64,000 bases of DNA from Halomonas faecis (GTDB lineage: Bacteria > Pseudomonadota > Gammaproteobacteria > Pseudomonadales > Halomonadaceae). Shown one piece after another: positions 45,945 to 57,675 of this stretch. The notes under the pieces are model-generated. The model searched no databases. It was given only the letters and a program-made list of their open reading frames with translations, and was not told where the DNA came from. The stretch spans positions 62,001 to 126,000 of the forward strand of contig NZ_JAACZO010000003.1 of assembly GCF_010993975.1 (NCBI RefSeq), written 5' to 3'. Position 1 is the stretch's first letter. Every line of letters begins with the position of its first letter. The position numbers and the translations under genes are program-made.

Positions 45945-46502
45945 TCAGCGCGTGCCGTGCAGGTAGATGTCGAGCACGGCATCCCAGTGTCCCTGAGCCT
46001 GGAGCAGGGTGTCGCAGATCTCGCGCACCGCGCCATGTCCGCCGGGCGTTGCGGTGACCCAGTCGGCATGTCGGCGAATGTAGGAGGGGGCGCCAGGTAC
46101 GCTGATGCCCACACCGGCGTGCCGTATGGCGGCGATGTCGGGCATGTCGTCACCGCAATAGGCGACGTGTTCAAGGCCGATATCGAGCCGCTGGCAAAGC
46201 TCGCTGAGTACGTCGAGCTTGTCGGCCACGCCCTGGTGAACGTGCCGGATGCCCAGGGCAGCGGCGCGCTGACTCACCATCGGCGAATCGCGTCCGGTGA
46301 TCAGTGCCGTGACGATGCCGGCCCGCTGAAGCAGCTTGATGCCGTGGCCGTCATGGGTGTGGAAGGCCTTGATCTCGATTCCGTCGGCCTGAAAGTAGAG
46401 ACGTCCGTCGGTGAGGACGCCATCCACGTCCAGGGCCAGCAGGCGTACCTGGCGCAGACGGCCGATCAGATGTGGGGCCGGAGTTGGGGTTGCCGGGGGC
46501 AT
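45945..46502 (-). CDS. kdsC: 3-deoxy-D-manno-octulosonate 8-phosphate phosphatase
   Basis: HAD-family phosphatase that removes phosphate from Kdo-8-P, third step of Kdo synthesis. The 185 residues have the type C0 HAD motif LALDVDGVLTDG (Asp25, Asp27), ITGRDS, and YCGDDMPDI. The start at 46502 has GAGGAGAGCGC directly upstream, better than the upstream ATG at 46523 that overlaps the kdsD stop. E. coli KdsC has 188 residues. Confidence 0.95.
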   Translation of the reverse strand: MPPATPTPAPHLIGRLRQVRLLALDVDGVLTDGRLYFQADGIEIKAFHTHDGHGIKLLQRAGIVTALITGRDSPMVSQRAAALGIRHVHQGVADKLDVLSELCQRLDIGLEHVAYCGDDMPDIAAIRHAGVGISVPGAPSYIRRHADWVTATPGGHGAVREICDTLLQAQGHWDAVLDIYLHGTR

Positions 46503-46519
46503 GCGCTCTCCTCGGTGGT

Positions 46520-47521
46520 TCATATCACGCCGCTGGCGAGCAGGTCGTGCATGTGCAGGGCGCCGATGGGGTAGCCGGCTTCGTCGACCACGGCCAGAGC
46601 CGTAATGCGATTGTCTTCCATGACGCGCACCGCCTCGGCGGCCAGCACGTCGGGGGCTATGCGCTTGCCCGGGCGGGTCATGACGTCGTCGACCCGGAGT
46701 GCGCTGAGGTCGCCGTAATGGTCCAGAGTGCGGCGCAGGTCGCCATCGGTATAGACACCGGCAAGACGACCGTCGGCGTCGACCACGCAGGTGAAGCCTA
46801 ACCCCTGCCGGGTGATCTCGAGCAGAGCGTCGCGCAGTGGGCTGCCGAGCGGCACTTGGGGCAGTCGCCGGCCTTCGTGCATGAGATCCCGGACTGTCAG
46901 CAGCAGTCGCTTGCCCAGGCTGCCACCGGGATGCGAACGGGCGAAGTCTTCCGCGGTAAAACCGCGTGCTTCCAACAAGGCCACGGCCAACGCATCGCCG
47001 AGCGCCAGCGCGGCGGTGGTGGAGGCAGTGGGAGCCAGGTCGAGCGGGCAGGCCTCACGGGCGACGCCCGAGTCGAGGTGGGCGTCGGCGTGGCGGCCAA
47101 GCGTCGAGCCGGGGCGGCCGGTCATGCTGATCAACGGCGTGCCCAGGCGCTTGAGCAGCGGCAGCAGGGCGGTAACCTCGCCCGTCTCGCCGGAATTGGA
47201 TAGCGCCAGCACCACATCGCCGGGGGTGATCATGCCCAGGTCGCCGTGGCTCGCTTCGCCGGGGTGGACGAAGAAGGCCGGCGTGCCCGTGCTGGCCAAG
47301 GTCGCGGCGATCTTGCCGGCAATGTGGCCCGATTTGCCCATGCCGGTCACCACCACGCGCCCCTGACAGGCGAGAACCAGCTCGCAGGCGCGGTCGAAAT
47401 GATGGTCGAGCCGCTGGGCAAGAGCGGCGATGGCCTGTTGCTCTACGGCCAGGGTGCGTCGAGCGCTGTCGCGCAGTGGCGAGGCGTCGGCATCGGGAGC
47501 GATCGAGGTATCGGTGGTCAT
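46520..47521 (-). CDS. kdsD: D-arabinose 5-phosphate isomerase
   Basis: Isomerase converting ribulose 5-phosphate to arabinose 5-phosphate for Kdo synthesis, 333 residues. An SIS sugar-phosphate domain (about 45-185: VTGMGKSGHIAGKIAATLAS, LALSNSGETGEV, HPGGSLGKRLLL) is followed by two CBS domains (about 210-333: CVVDADGRLAGVYTDGDLRR). It sits between yrbG and kdsC. The start at 47521 lacks an obvious ribosome site; the frame is open far upstream as an antisense shadow of yrbG. Confidence 0.95.
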   Translation of the reverse strand: MTTDTSIAPDADASPLRDSARRTLAVEQQAIAALAQRLDHHFDRACELVLACQGRVVVTGMGKSGHIAGKIAATLASTGTPAFFVHPGEASHGDLGMITPGDVVLALSNSGETGEVTALLPLLKRLGTPLISMTGRPGSTLGRHADAHLDSGVAREACPLDLAPTASTTAALALGDALAVALLEARGFTAEDFARSHPGGSLGKRLLLTVRDLMHEGRRLPQVPLGSPLRDALLEITRQGLGFTCVVDADGRLAGVYTDGDLRRTLDHYGDLSALRVDDVMTRPGKRIAPDVLAAEAVRVMEDNRITALAVVDEAGYPIGALHMHDLLASGVI

Positions 47522-47553
47522 GACAGCGATTGTTGCCCGTTGCAGGGTTTCAC

Positions 47554-48501
47554 TCAAGTGGGCGTGGTGCCGGACATGCCGAGCCAGGCCAGGTAGATGA
47601 GGTAACTTGCCAACAGGGCGGCACCTGCCAGGCGGCCGACGTGGCCGCGACGCTGCCACAGCAGCAGTGCGCTGAGGCCCAGCGTCAGGGCCAGCATCAC
47701 CGGATAATCGCGCCCCCCGGCGGCCGGGTCGCTGGCTCCAGGAGCCAGCAGGGCGGGGATCGGCACCACGGCCAGCATGTTGAACAGATTGGAGCCGATG
47801 ACGTTGCCGATGACCAGGCCATGCTGGCGCTTCAGTGCGCTGACGATGCAGGCCGCCAGTTCCGGCAGACTGGTGCCGATGGCGACCACGGTCAGCCCGA
47901 TCACCAGTTCGCTGATGCCCAGCCCGCGGGCCAGTTCGCTGGCACCCCAAACGAGGGCGCGAGAGCTGACCAGCATGATGGCCAGAGTGGCCGCCAGCCA
48001 CATCAGAGCTTGACCCAACGGCATGCCGGGAATGGAGTCGTCGGAGTGCACGTCCGGGGTGTCGGCGCGGATCAGCCACCACAGGCTGAAGATCAGCAGC
48101 AGCACCAGCAAGGTGCCGTCGAGACGATCGAGGTGGCCGTTGGCCAGTGCGTAGCCGGCAAGCCCGGTGGCACCCAGCAGCAGCGGCAGTTCCCGGCGTA
48201 CCATGGAAAAGGGGACGGGGACCGGTACCACCAAGGCCGTGATGCCGAGCACCAGGCCGATGTTGGCGATATTCGAGCCCAGGGCGTTGCCCACGGCGAG
48301 GTCGGGCGTACCGTCGGCGGCGGCCATGAAGGATACGGCGATCTCGGGGGCCGAGGTGCCGATGGAGACCACGGTCATGCCGACCAGCAGAGTGCTGACG
48401 CCGGCACGGCATGCCGTCGCGGCGGCGGCGCCGACGAAACGGTCGGCGCTCCACAGCAGGCCGACGAGGCCGGCAAGAACCAGAATCAGTGGCAAGAACA
48501 T
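47554..48501 (-). CDS. yrbG: Calcium/sodium antiporter YrbG family
   Basis: Inner-membrane cation exchanger of the CaCA superfamily, 315 residues with about ten TM segments. The two inverted alpha-repeats carry the ion-binding motifs SIGTSAPEIAVS (first half) and AIGTSLPELAACI (second half), plus GNALGSNIANIGLVL and GNVIGSNLFNMLAV. It is first in the yrbG-kdsDC-lptCAB run and divergent from mlaF, as in E. coli. Confidence 0.93.
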   Translation of the reverse strand: MFLPLILVLAGLVGLLWSADRFVGAAAATACRAGVSTLLVGMTVVSIGTSAPEIAVSFMAAADGTPDLAVGNALGSNIANIGLVLGITALVVPVPVPFSMVRRELPLLLGATGLAGYALANGHLDRLDGTLLVLLLIFSLWWLIRADTPDVHSDDSIPGMPLGQALMWLAATLAIMLVSSRALVWGASELARGLGISELVIGLTVVAIGTSLPELAACIVSALKRQHGLVIGNVIGSNLFNMLAVVPIPALLAPGASDPAAGGRDYPVMLALTLGLSALLLWQRRGHVGRLAGAALLASYLIYLAWLGMSGTTPT

Positions 48502-48625
48502 GGTATCGGGCGATGGCTGAGAAGGGGGCCATTAAACGTGTTGTGCAAGTGCGGTGCAAGAGTGCACTGGCGTCGTCGCAGTGAGTTAAGATACGATGTT
48601 CGATAATTTTTTCGGGAATCGGCCG

Positions 48626-49438
48626 ATGAGTGACTCCCCCTTGGTAGTGGTCAAGAATTTGCACTTCTCGCGCGGCGATATGTCGATCTTTCGCGGCGTC
48701 GACCTGCAGATTCCGCGCGGCAAGATCACTGCCGTCATGGGGCCGAGCGGTACCGGCAAAACGACGCTGCTCAAGCTGATCGGCGGTCAACTGGAGCCGG
48801 ATTCCGGGCAGGTGCTGATCGATGGGCACGATGTCCATGCGCTATCGCGCAAGGCGCTTTTCGCGATGCGTCGGCGTATGGGGATGTTGTTTCAGAGCGG
48901 TGCGCTGTTTTCGGACCTCGATGTCTACGAGAATGTGGCCTTTCCATTGCGCGTGCATACCGATTTGCCCGATGCCATGATTCGTGACGTGGCGTTGATG
49001 AAGCTCGAGGCCGTGGGGCTGCGCGGGGCACGTACGTTGACGCCCGCTGAGCTGTCCGGTGGCATGGCGAGACGAGTGGCGCTGGCCCGTGCGATTGCCC
49101 TGGACCCGGAGCTGGTTCTCTACGATGAGCCCTTCGTCGGTCAGGACCCGATCTCCATGGGAGTGCTGGTGCAGCTGATCAAGCGACTCAACCAGGCGTT
49201 GGGCCTCACTGCCATCGTGGTTTCCCACGACATCAAGGAAACCCTTTCCATCGCCGACTACGTTTACGTGATCGCCGATGGCGAAGTCATGGCTCATGGC
49301 TCTCCGGCCTCGCTCGACGTCGACGATGACCCGCGCGTCAGTCAGTTCGTGCACGGTGAGCCCGATGGACCGGTACCTTTTCATTATCCGGCGGTCGACT
49401 TCTTCACCGATATTCTGGCCACGGGGGTGCAGCGATGA
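48626..49438 (+). CDS. mlaF: Phospholipid-transport ABC ATPase MlaF
   Basis: ATPase of the MlaFEDB complex that moves phospholipids between the membranes to keep outer-membrane asymmetry. The 270 residues have Walker [11 protein letters not shown], signature [15 protein letters not shown], Walker [14 protein letters not shown] and switch [10 protein letters not shown]. The C-terminal tail ([11 protein letters not shown]) is the segment that contacts MlaB in this family. A start at 48596 (MFDNFF) is possible; I prefer 48626 by homology. First gene of mlaFEDCB. Confidence 0.94.
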   Translation: MSDSPLVVVKNLHFSRGDMSIFRGVDLQIPRGKITAVMGPSGTGKTTLLKLIGGQLEPDSGQVLIDGHDVHALSRKALFAMRRRMGMLFQSGALFSDLDVYENVAFPLRVHTDLPDAMIRDVALMKLEAVGLRGARTLTPAELSGGMARRVALARAIALDPELVLYDEPFVGQDPISMGVLVQLIKRLNQALGLTAIVVSHDIKETLSIADYVYVIADGEVMAHGSPASLDVDDDPRVSQFVHGEPDGPVPFHYPAVDFFTDILATGVQR

Positions 49439-50217
49439 TGGCGCGCCTGCAGCAATTCGGTCGACGTGGCTGCGATAGCCTGGAGACGCTGGGCCGTGCC
49501 GGCTTTTTCCTGGTGCAGTCCTCGATCGGCGTACCCTCGCGGGAGGGCTGGCACCTGTGGCTGCGTCAGATGCACTTCGTGGGCGTGCTTTCGCTGGCCA
49601 TCGTGTTGGTGTCGGGGCTGTTCATCGGCATGGTGCTGGCGTTGCAGGGCTACACCATCCTGGTCGATTTCGGTGCCGAGCAAGCGTTGGGGCAGATGGT
49701 GGCGCTATCGTTGCTGCGCGAGCTGTCGCCGGTGGTGGCGGCGCTGCTCTTCGCCGGTCGGGCCGGCTCGGCACTGACCGCCGAGATCGGACTGATGAAG
49801 GCCACCGAGCAGCTCACCAGCATGGAGATGATCGGCGTCGACCCGTTGCGTCGGGTCGTGGCGCCGCGCCTGTGGGCGGGGTTCGTGGCCTTGCCGTTGT
49901 TGACCGTGGGGTTCAGCGTGGTGGGCATCGGCGGCGGTTACCTGGTAGGAGTGGAATGGCTGGGCGTCTTCGAGGGGTCGTTCTGGGGCAACATGCAGTC
50001 CAGCGTGGACTTCTGGGCCGATATCGGTAATGGCATGGTCAAGAGCCTGGTCTTTGCGCTGGTGGTGACATGGATCGCGGTGTTCCAGGGCTACGACCTG
50101 ATTCCCACCTCCGAGGGCATATCGCGGGCCACGACGCGCACCGTGGTCTACTCCTCGCTGGTGGTGCTCGGGTTGGATTTCGTGCTCACCGCCGTGATGT
50201 TCGGCGGCCTTTCCTGA
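49435..50217 (+). CDS. mlaE: Phospholipid-transport permease MlaE
   Basis: Inner-membrane permease of the Mla system, 260 residues with an N-terminal amphipathic helix and about five TM segments ([24 protein letters not shown], about residues 44-68, and [18 protein letters not shown] coupling region). The ATG overlaps the mlaF stop, indicating coupled translation. Confidence 0.95.
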   Translation: MMARLQQFGRRGCDSLETLGRAGFFLVQSSIGVPSREGWHLWLRQMHFVGVLSLAIVLVSGLFIGMVLALQGYTILVDFGAEQALGQMVALSLLRELSPVVAALLFAGRAGSALTAEIGLMKATEQLTSMEMIGVDPLRRVVAPRLWAGFVALPLLTVGFSVVGIGGGYLVGVEWLGVFEGSFWGNMQSSVDFWADIGNGMVKSLVFALVVTWIAVFQGYDLIPTSEGISRATTRTVVYSSLVVLGLDFVLTAVMFGGLS

Positions 50218-50254
50218 TACCTGGAGACATGGCATTGACGTTCGGAGAAGCGGG

Positions 50255-50719
50255 ATGAAGCGCAGCAAGACGATGGAGCTTGGGGTCGGCATTTTCATGC
50301 TGGCCGGCATCCTGGGCCTGGTGTTCCTCGGGGTGCGCGTCAGCGGCCTGACCTTCACTGCGCCCGGTGATACCTTTCGCCTGGAGGCCAATTTCGCCAA
50401 TATCGGCAGCCTCAAGCCGCGGGCCCGGGTGACCATGGCTGGCGTGACGGTAGGACGGGTCACCGAGATCGACCTGGACACCGAGTGGTACGATGCTCGG
50501 GTCGTTCTGGAACTCGATGGGGAGCTCGAGGGGCAGCTGTCGCGAGATACCACGGCCGCGATTCTCACGGCCGGCTTGCTGGGCGAGCAGTACATCGGTC
50601 TTTCCGTGGGTGGCGATCCGGAAACCCTCGCCGATGGTGATGCCATACGCGACACCCAGTCGGCGGTGGTGCTCGAGGAACTCATCCAGCAGTTCGTGTC
50701 CAACATGGCCACCAACTAG
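50255..50719 (+). CDS. mlaD: Phospholipid-transport MCE protein MlaD
   Basis: MCE-domain protein that forms the hexameric periplasmic ring on MlaE. The 154 residues have one N-terminal TM (ELGVGIFMLAGILGLVFLGVRV begins about residue 7) and one MCE domain (about 37-115: ANFANIGSLKPRARVTMAGVTVG). Somewhat shorter than E. coli MlaD (183), missing part of the C-terminal helix. Ribosome site GGAGAAGCGGG. Confidence 0.94.
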   Translation: MKRSKTMELGVGIFMLAGILGLVFLGVRVSGLTFTAPGDTFRLEANFANIGSLKPRARVTMAGVTVGRVTEIDLDTEWYDARVVLELDGELEGQLSRDTTAAILTAGLLGEQYIGLSVGGDPETLADGDAIRDTQSAVVLEELIQQFVSNMATN

Positions 50720-50761
50720 CGTGGCCCATCTGTTCTTTTTCCTGTGCCGAGGACGTCTGCC

Positions 50762-51421
50762 ATGAGCCTGAAGCCTGCTGTTTTTGCCCTGTTCCGCCGG
50801 TTCTGGCCGGTTCTCGTCGTACTGCTGGCGTTGCCCGTCCAGGCCGAGCCCGAGCGTAGTCCCGAGCAGGTGATCCGCGGCAGCATCGATGAGTTGGTAA
50901 GCCAGATCGACGGTCGCCGTGACTACTTTGCCGACAACATGGATGAGCTGGAAGCGCTGGTCGACGACAGTCTCGACGACATCGCCGACTTTCGTTATAT
51001 CGGTGCCAGCGTGATGGGGCGCTATTTCCGCAATGCCACGCCCCAGCAGCGTTCACGCTTCGTCGATACGTTTCGCCAGACTCTCATCGACACGTATGCC
51101 AAGGGGCTGGTGACTTTCGATTATGCAGAGCTGCGCGTACTCGACACCCAGCAGCCCCCTCGTCATGAGGATCAGGCCAGCGTGTCCATGGAAGTGGTCG
51201 CCACCGACGGTACGATCTATCCGGTGAGCTATACGCTGCGTCTCACGGATGGCCAGTGGAAAGTGGTCAACGTCATCGTCAATGGCATCAATCTGGGGCT
51301 GACGTTTCGCAATCAGTTCGACCAGGCCATGCGTGACCACGGTCGCGACTACGGTGCGGTGATCGACGCCTGGGCACCGGAGCTTGACGTCGACGAGCTC
51401 GAGGAGGGCGGCGGCGCATGA
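50762..51421 (+). CDS. mlaC: Phospholipid-binding periplasmic protein MlaC
   Basis: Soluble shuttle that carries phospholipid between the outer-membrane MlaA complex and MlaFEDB. The 219 residues begin with a signal peptide (cleavage about VQA at residue 28) and a Tol_Tol_Ttg2-type fold (ADFRYIGASVMGRYFRNATPQQRSRF, about residues 80-105; VNVIVNGINLGLTFRNQF late). The ATG at 50762 follows GAGGAC. Overlaps mlaB by ATGA. Confidence 0.93.
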   Translation: MSLKPAVFALFRRFWPVLVVLLALPVQAEPERSPEQVIRGSIDELVSQIDGRRDYFADNMDELEALVDDSLDDIADFRYIGASVMGRYFRNATPQQRSRFVDTFRQTLIDTYAKGLVTFDYAELRVLDTQQPPRHEDQASVSMEVVATDGTIYPVSYTLRLTDGQWKVVNVIVNGINLGLTFRNQFDQAMRDHGRDYGAVIDAWAPELDVDELEEGGGA

Positions 51422-51753
51422 GTCGTCTCCTCCAGCAGGACGGCGTGTGCCTCGAGGCGGACGGCGGAGTGCTGTGCGTGAGCGGTGACGTAGACTTCGA
51501 CGTTGCCGCCAGGCTTGCCCGGGCAGGCAGCGACTGGCTCGAGAAACAGTCGGCCGATGCTGGCGTGACTCTCGATCTCTCCGGGGTCGAGCGGGTCAGC
51601 AGTGCGGCGCTGAGCGTGCTTCTCGAGTGGACCCGCCGTGCCCGAGCGTCGGGTATCACCATCCAGCGCGTACGGCTCTCTTCGGCGCTGACGAGCCTGA
51701 CCCGCGTGGCGGGGCTGGATGCCCTGTTGCCGTTGGATGCCGAAGCGTACTGA
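51418..51753 (+). CDS. mlaB: STAS-domain protein MlaB
   Basis: Cytoplasmic STAS protein (111 residues) that binds MlaF and is required for its ATPase activity. It shows the STAS fold with VTLDLSGVERVSSAALSVLLEWTRRA (residues about 48-73), including the conserved Ser/Ala patch at the helix start. Coupled to mlaC by an ATGA overlap and last of the mla operon proper. Confidence 0.9.
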   Translation: MSRLLQQDGVCLEADGGVLCVSGDVDFDVAARLARAGSDWLEKQSADAGVTLDLSGVERVSSAALSVLLEWTRRARASGITIQRVRLSSALTSLTRVAGLDALLPLDAEAY

Positions 51754-51889
51754 GCCGCTGGCATCGGCATCGCCAAGCGCGCCGCTTTTCATTACCATGT
51801 AGGTTTTCCCTGATCGCGACACGTCGGCTTCCTGGGCGACGGTCGTGTCCTCGTCGATGACAGGCCCAACCACAGGAGTTCCGGCTTCC

Positions 51890-53435
<1,546 letters not shown>

Positions 53436-53468
53436 GTTCCACCATCGCTATCCCGGCAAGGCGAAATC

Positions 53469-54125
53469 ATGAGCAAGCAACTGATTCTGGCCCTCTCCAA
53501 GGGGCGCATTCTCGACGAAACCCTGCCCTTGCTGGCCGATGCCGGCATCGTGCCCGGCGAGGATCTCGGCAAGAGCCGCAAACTGCTCTTCGACACCAAT
53601 CTTCCCGACGTCAAGCTGGTGGTGATCCGTGCCACCGACGTGCCGACTTACGTGCAGTTGGGCGCTGCCGACCTGGGGGTGGCGGGCAAGGACGTGTTGT
53701 TGGAGCACGGTGCCGAGGGACTCTACGAACCCCTCGATCTGGAGATCGCTCGCTGCAAGCTGATGACGGCGGGCATCGACGGTAGCCAGCCGGCCCGGGC
53801 TCGGCGTCGGGTGGCGACCAAGTTCGTCAACGTGGCACGCCGCTACTATGCCGAGCAGGGGATTCAGGCAGAGGTGATCAAACTGTACGGCGCCCTGGAG
53901 CTGGCGCCGCTGATGAACCTCGCCGATGAGATCGTCGACATCGTCGATACCGGCAACACCCTGCGTGCCAACGGCATGTCGCCGCGTGAGCTGATCGCGC
54001 CGATCAGCACTCGGCTAGTGGTCAATCAGGCCTCCATGACCATGAAGCACGTGCGCATCAAGCCGCTGCTCGCTCGTTTGGAGGCGGCGGTGCAGCAGCG
54101 TCATGCCGCCGACGTATCGGCTTGA
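53469..54125 (+). CDS. hisG: ATP phosphoribosyltransferase, short form
   Basis: First enzyme of histidine synthesis, joining ATP and PRPP. At 218 residues it is the short catalytic form, lacking the C-terminal regulatory ACT-like domain of the enteric enzyme, so it should need the HisZ partner encoded elsewhere. Motifs: [15 protein letters not shown], the PRPP loop in [16 protein letters not shown] and the closing [13 protein letters not shown]. The ATG follows AAGGCGAAATC. Confidence 0.95.
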   Translation: MSKQLILALSKGRILDETLPLLADAGIVPGEDLGKSRKLLFDTNLPDVKLVVIRATDVPTYVQLGAADLGVAGKDVLLEHGAEGLYEPLDLEIARCKLMTAGIDGSQPARARRRVATKFVNVARRYYAEQGIQAEVIKLYGALELAPLMNLADEIVDIVDTGNTLRANGMSPRELIAPISTRLVVNQASMTMKHVRIKPLLARLEAAVQQRHAADVSA

Positions 54126-54183
54126 GCCGACTGAGTGACCGGGCGCTTTTCGACTTTTTCTGAGTAGGAGGCTTGGCGACAGC

Positions 54184-55506
54184 ATGAGCGAATCCCAAGA
54201 TACGTTCTTCGGCATCAATCGGCTGGCCACGGACGACGACGACTTCGACACTCGCCTCGACGCGCTGCTGGCCTGGGAGGGCGTCTCCAATACCGACGTG
54301 CAGCAGCGCGTCGAGGCGATCCTGCGTGACGTGCAGGAGCGTGGCGATGCGGCCCTGATCGAGGCCACCAATCGCTTCGACCGAGTGTCGGTGTCGAACA
54401 TGGCGGAGCTGACGATTCCTGCCCAGCGGCTGGCAGAGGCTTTTACAGGCCTGCCCGAGGCTCAGCGGGAAGCGCTGTCGCGGGCTGCCGAGCGTATCCG
54501 TACCTATCATGAACACCAGAAACCCGAGTCCTGGCATTATACGGAAGCTGACGGCACCGTGCTCGGCCAGCAGGTCGTTCCACTCGATCGTGCCGGCATC
54601 TACGTGCCGGGTGGCAAGGCGGCCTACCCCTCGTCGGTGCTGATGAACGCCATTCCCGCTCACGTTGCCGGGGTTGGAGAGATCATCATGGTGGTGCCCA
54701 TGCCGGATGGCGTGCTCAACGAGCTGGTGCTGGCGGCAGCCCACCTCGCTGGCGTGGATCGGGTGTTCGCCCTGGGGGGTGCCCAGGCCGTGGCGGCGCT
54801 CGCCTACGGCACGCAGACGGTGCCGCGAGTCGACAAGATCGTGGGTCCGGGCAACATCTATGTGGCTACCGCCAAGCGTGCGGTGTTCGGTCAGGTCGGC
54901 ATCGACATGATTGCCGGTCCTTCGGAAATCCTGGTGGTGTCCGATGGCGAGACCGCCGTGGATTGGCTGGCCATGGACCTCTTCTCCCAGGCCGAGCACG
55001 ACGAGGATGCACAGGCGATTCTGGTGAGTTGGGACGGGGCGCACCTCGATGGCGTCGAGGAGGCCATCGGGCGGCTGTTGCCGACGCTGGAGCGGGCCGA
55101 GATCGTGCGACAGTCACTGTCGCGTCGTGGTGCACTGATTCGCTGTCGCGATCGGGAAGAGGCACTGGCACTGGTCAATCGCGTCGCCCCCGAGCATCTG
55201 GAACTCTCCGTGGCCGATCCCGAGACCTGGTTGCCCGGGGTCCGTCATGCCGGTGCCATATTCATGGGGCGTTATACTGCCGAGGCGCTTGGAGATTACT
55301 GCGCCGGACCTAACCATGTGCTGCCCACTTCCGGCACGGCACGGTTTTCGTCGCCGCTGGGTGTCCCCGATTTCCAGAAGCGTTCTTCGCTCATCCACTG
55401 TTCGGCAGCAGGTGCCTCTACCCTGGGAGAGACGGCATCGGTGCTGGCCCGCGGCGAAGCGCTGACCGCTCATGCGCGTTCGGCGGAGTATCGTATCCGC
55501 AAATAG
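54184..55506 (+). CDS. hisD: Histidinol dehydrogenase
   Basis: Zn-dependent NAD enzyme carrying out the last two oxidations of histidine synthesis, 440 residues. It has [48 protein letters not shown] and [12 protein letters not shown] with the zinc-region histidine, all standard. It follows hisG by 58 bases with AGGAGG 12 bases before the ATG. hisC does not follow; the next gene is convergent. Confidence 0.96.
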   Translation: MSESQDTFFGINRLATDDDDFDTRLDALLAWEGVSNTDVQQRVEAILRDVQERGDAALIEATNRFDRVSVSNMAELTIPAQRLAEAFTGLPEAQREALSRAAERIRTYHEHQKPESWHYTEADGTVLGQQVVPLDRAGIYVPGGKAAYPSSVLMNAIPAHVAGVGEIIMVVPMPDGVLNELVLAAAHLAGVDRVFALGGAQAVAALAYGTQTVPRVDKIVGPGNIYVATAKRAVFGQVGIDMIAGPSEILVVSDGETAVDWLAMDLFSQAEHDEDAQAILVSWDGAHLDGVEEAIGRLLPTLERAEIVRQSLSRRGALIRCRDREEALALVNRVAPEHLELSVADPETWLPGVRHAGAIFMGRYTAEALGDYCAGPNHVLPTSGTARFSSPLGVPDFQKRSSLIHCSAAGASTLGETASVLARGEALTAHARSAEYRIRK

Positions 55507-55564
55507 TCAGGTGCAGCCGGTGCCTTGGCGTGTTCTCCGGCTCTGGGAAAGGATGAAGGTGCGC

Positions 55565-56785
55565 TCAGCGCAAGGGCTGGCGCCGTTGAGGAGTCGGGCG
55601 TTCACCGACCTCCAGGGTTACGGAGAGCGTTTCGCCGCCGCGTACCACGGTCAGCGGTAGTTCGGCACCGGGTTCGATGGCGGCGATATCGCTCATCGCG
55701 ATGCGGGCATCGAGGATGGGGCGTCCATCCACCTCCAGCAGGACGTCCCCGGGCCGCAGATTGGCACGGTCGGCCGGACCATCGGGAACGACGCCGGCAA
55801 TCACCACCCCCTCTGGCGCATTGAGGCCGAAGGACGCGGCGAGCTCCGGCGTCATCTCCTGCGCCTCGATGCCGAGCCAGCCGCGAATGACACGCCCCTT
55901 CGTCACCAAGTCATCGAGGATGCTGCTGGCCAGCCGGGTGGGAATGGCGAAGCCGACCCCCTGGGAGCCCCCCGAGCGGGAGAAGATCGCCGTATTGATC
56001 CCGACCAGGGCTCCATCGGCGTTGACCAGAGCCCCCCCTGAGTTGCCTGGATTGATGGCGGCGTCGGTCTGAATGAAGTCCTCGTAGGCATTGAGTCCCA
56101 GATGGCTGCGGCCGGTGGCGCTGATGATGCCCATGGTGACGGTCTGGCCGACTCCGAAAGGGTTGCCGATCGCCAACGCCACGTCGCCGACAGCAACGTC
56201 TTGGCTATTGGCCAGCGAGATCACGGGCAGGTCGTCGACGTCGATGCGCAGCACGGCAAGGTCGCTTTCCGGGTCGGTCCCGACCACCTCGGCCAGGGTC
56301 TCACGGCCGTCACGCAGCGCCACCTGTATCTCGTCGGCGCCGTCGATCACATGGTGGTTGGTGAGCACGTAGCCATCCTCGCTGACGATGACTCCGGAGC
56401 CGAGACTGGAGAGCAGGCGCTGTTGGCTCGGCAGTTCGTCACCGAAGAACTGCCGGAAGAACGGATCGGACATCAGGGGGTGTTCTTCGCGTTCGACCAC
56501 GCGCGAGGAGTAGATGTTGACCACCGCGGGTGCGGCGTTTTCCACGGCAGTGGCGTAGCTGGCGGGGCCCTGTTCACGACTGAGCGGTGCCGCCTGACGC
56601 ACTTCAGGGGTGGGGCGGGGAGCCGGCTCGCTCTCTGGTGCAGCGGTGGGGGCTTCCACGGGCGAGGACGATACGCGGGGTGTCGACGAGCGCTCTAGCA
56701 GTTGCGGAAAGGTGTTCAGCAACACGATGGCCAGCAATATTCCAGTGATGACGGGCCAGACATAGGCAGAGAAGGGTCGACGCAT
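55565..56785 (-). CDS. DegS/AlgW-type periplasmic serine protease
   Basis: Membrane-anchored HtrA protease, 406 residues: TM (about 9-30), a long Pro/Ala/Ser-rich linker (33-75), trypsin-like domain with His145 (TNHHV), Asp175 (SDLAVLR) and Ser249 (NPGNSGG), then a single PDZ domain (about 310-395). One PDZ plus a TM anchor fits DegS/AlgW, which cut the anti-sigma factor RseA/MucA under envelope stress, rather than DegP with two PDZs. The linker is longer than in E. coli DegS (355). Convergent with hisD. Confidence 0.88.
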   Translation of the reverse strand: MRRPFSAYVWPVITGILLAIVLLNTFPQLLERSSTPRVSSSPVEAPTAAPESEPAPRPTPEVRQAAPLSREQGPASYATAVENAAPAVVNIYSSRVVEREEHPLMSDPFFRQFFGDELPSQQRLLSSLGSGVIVSEDGYVLTNHHVIDGADEIQVALRDGRETLAEVVGTDPESDLAVLRIDVDDLPVISLANSQDVAVGDVALAIGNPFGVGQTVTMGIISATGRSHLGLNAYEDFIQTDAAINPGNSGGALVNADGALVGINTAIFSRSGGSQGVGFAIPTRLASSILDDLVTKGRVIRGWLGIEAQEMTPELAASFGLNAPEGVVIAGVVPDGPADRANLRPGDVLLEVDGRPILDARIAMSDIAAIEPGAELPLTVVRGGETLSVTLEVGERPTPQRRQPLR

Positions 56786-56894
56786 GCGGCGCTATCCTGA
56801 TCGGTAGGGGGGCGATGAGTTCCGTGCAGTCGTGACAATCAAAATGGCGTGCAATAGTGTATCACTGCCACCCATTCGCTGTCCGGAGGCCCGA

Positions 56895-57656
56895 ATGATT
56901 GCCCGAGACCAACTGGTCGCTGCCTGCGATACGCTGCTCGATGCATCGCACTTCAAGGACTATACGCTCAATGGTCTACAGGTCGCCGGCCGGGAAGACG
57001 TTGCCCGGGTGATGACTGGGGTGACTGCCTGCCAGGCGCTGCTCGATGCGGCCGTGGCGTGGCGCGCGGATCTGCTGCTGGTTCATCACGGCTATTTCTG
57101 GAAGAACGAGCCGGTGGCCGTCACCGGCATGAAGCGGCGTCGGCTGCGAACGCTGCTGGTCAATGACATCAATCTGCTGGCCTACCATCTGCCGCTCGAC
57201 GCCCATGCCGAGCTCGGTAACAATGCGCAGTTGGCTCGCCGTCTCGGTGTCGTGGTCGAGGGATGTGCCGATGGCGAGCTGGGCGAAGGGCTGGTTTGGC
57301 TGGGCAGCCTACCGGAACCCTGTGGCGCTCGAGAGCTGGCCGGGCGCGTGGATAGCGCCTTGTCACGCGCCCCGTTGCTGATCGAAGCGCCGGAGCGCAG
57401 CGATATTCAGCGTCTTGCCTGGTGTACCGGGGGCGCCCAGGACATGATCGTTCAGGCCTGGGAGGCAGGAGCGGATGCCTTCCTGTCGGGGGAGATTTCC
57501 GAGCGCACGACGCACCTGGCACGCGAGCTGGGTATCCACTATCTGGCGGCCGGCCACCACGCTACCGAACGCTATGGCGTCAAGGCGCTGGGCGATTGGC
57601 TAGCGCGGGAATTCGGTGTCGAACATCGCTTCGTCGATATCGACAATCCCGCCTAG
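56895..57656 (+). CDS. NIF3-family (DUF34) metal-binding protein
   Basis: Conserved protein of 253 residues in the YbgI/YqfO/NIF3 family, forming a toroidal hexamer with a dinuclear metal site; often annotated as GTP cyclohydrolase I type 2 without firm proof. Metal ligands are visible in LLVHHGYFW, YHLPLDAH and the C-terminal AGHHATERYGVKAL. The ATG at 56895 follows GGAGG by 5 bases; a longer frame begins at 56832 but lacks this. Confidence 0.9.
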   Translation: MIARDQLVAACDTLLDASHFKDYTLNGLQVAGREDVARVMTGVTACQALLDAAVAWRADLLLVHHGYFWKNEPVAVTGMKRRRLRTLLVNDINLLAYHLPLDAHAELGNNAQLARRLGVVVEGCADGELGEGLVWLGSLPEPCGARELAGRVDSALSRAPLLIEAPERSDIQRLAWCTGGAQDMIVQAWEAGADAFLSGEISERTTHLARELGIHYLAAGHHATERYGVKALGDWLAREFGVEHRFVDIDNPA

Positions 57657-57675
57657 GTGACACCGGGCGCCGAGG

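Noticed and set aside
48596-48625. Upstream ATG for mlaF
   Set aside because: Possible, but the extra ten residues are not typical of MlaF and the ribosome site is no better; kept as an alternative.
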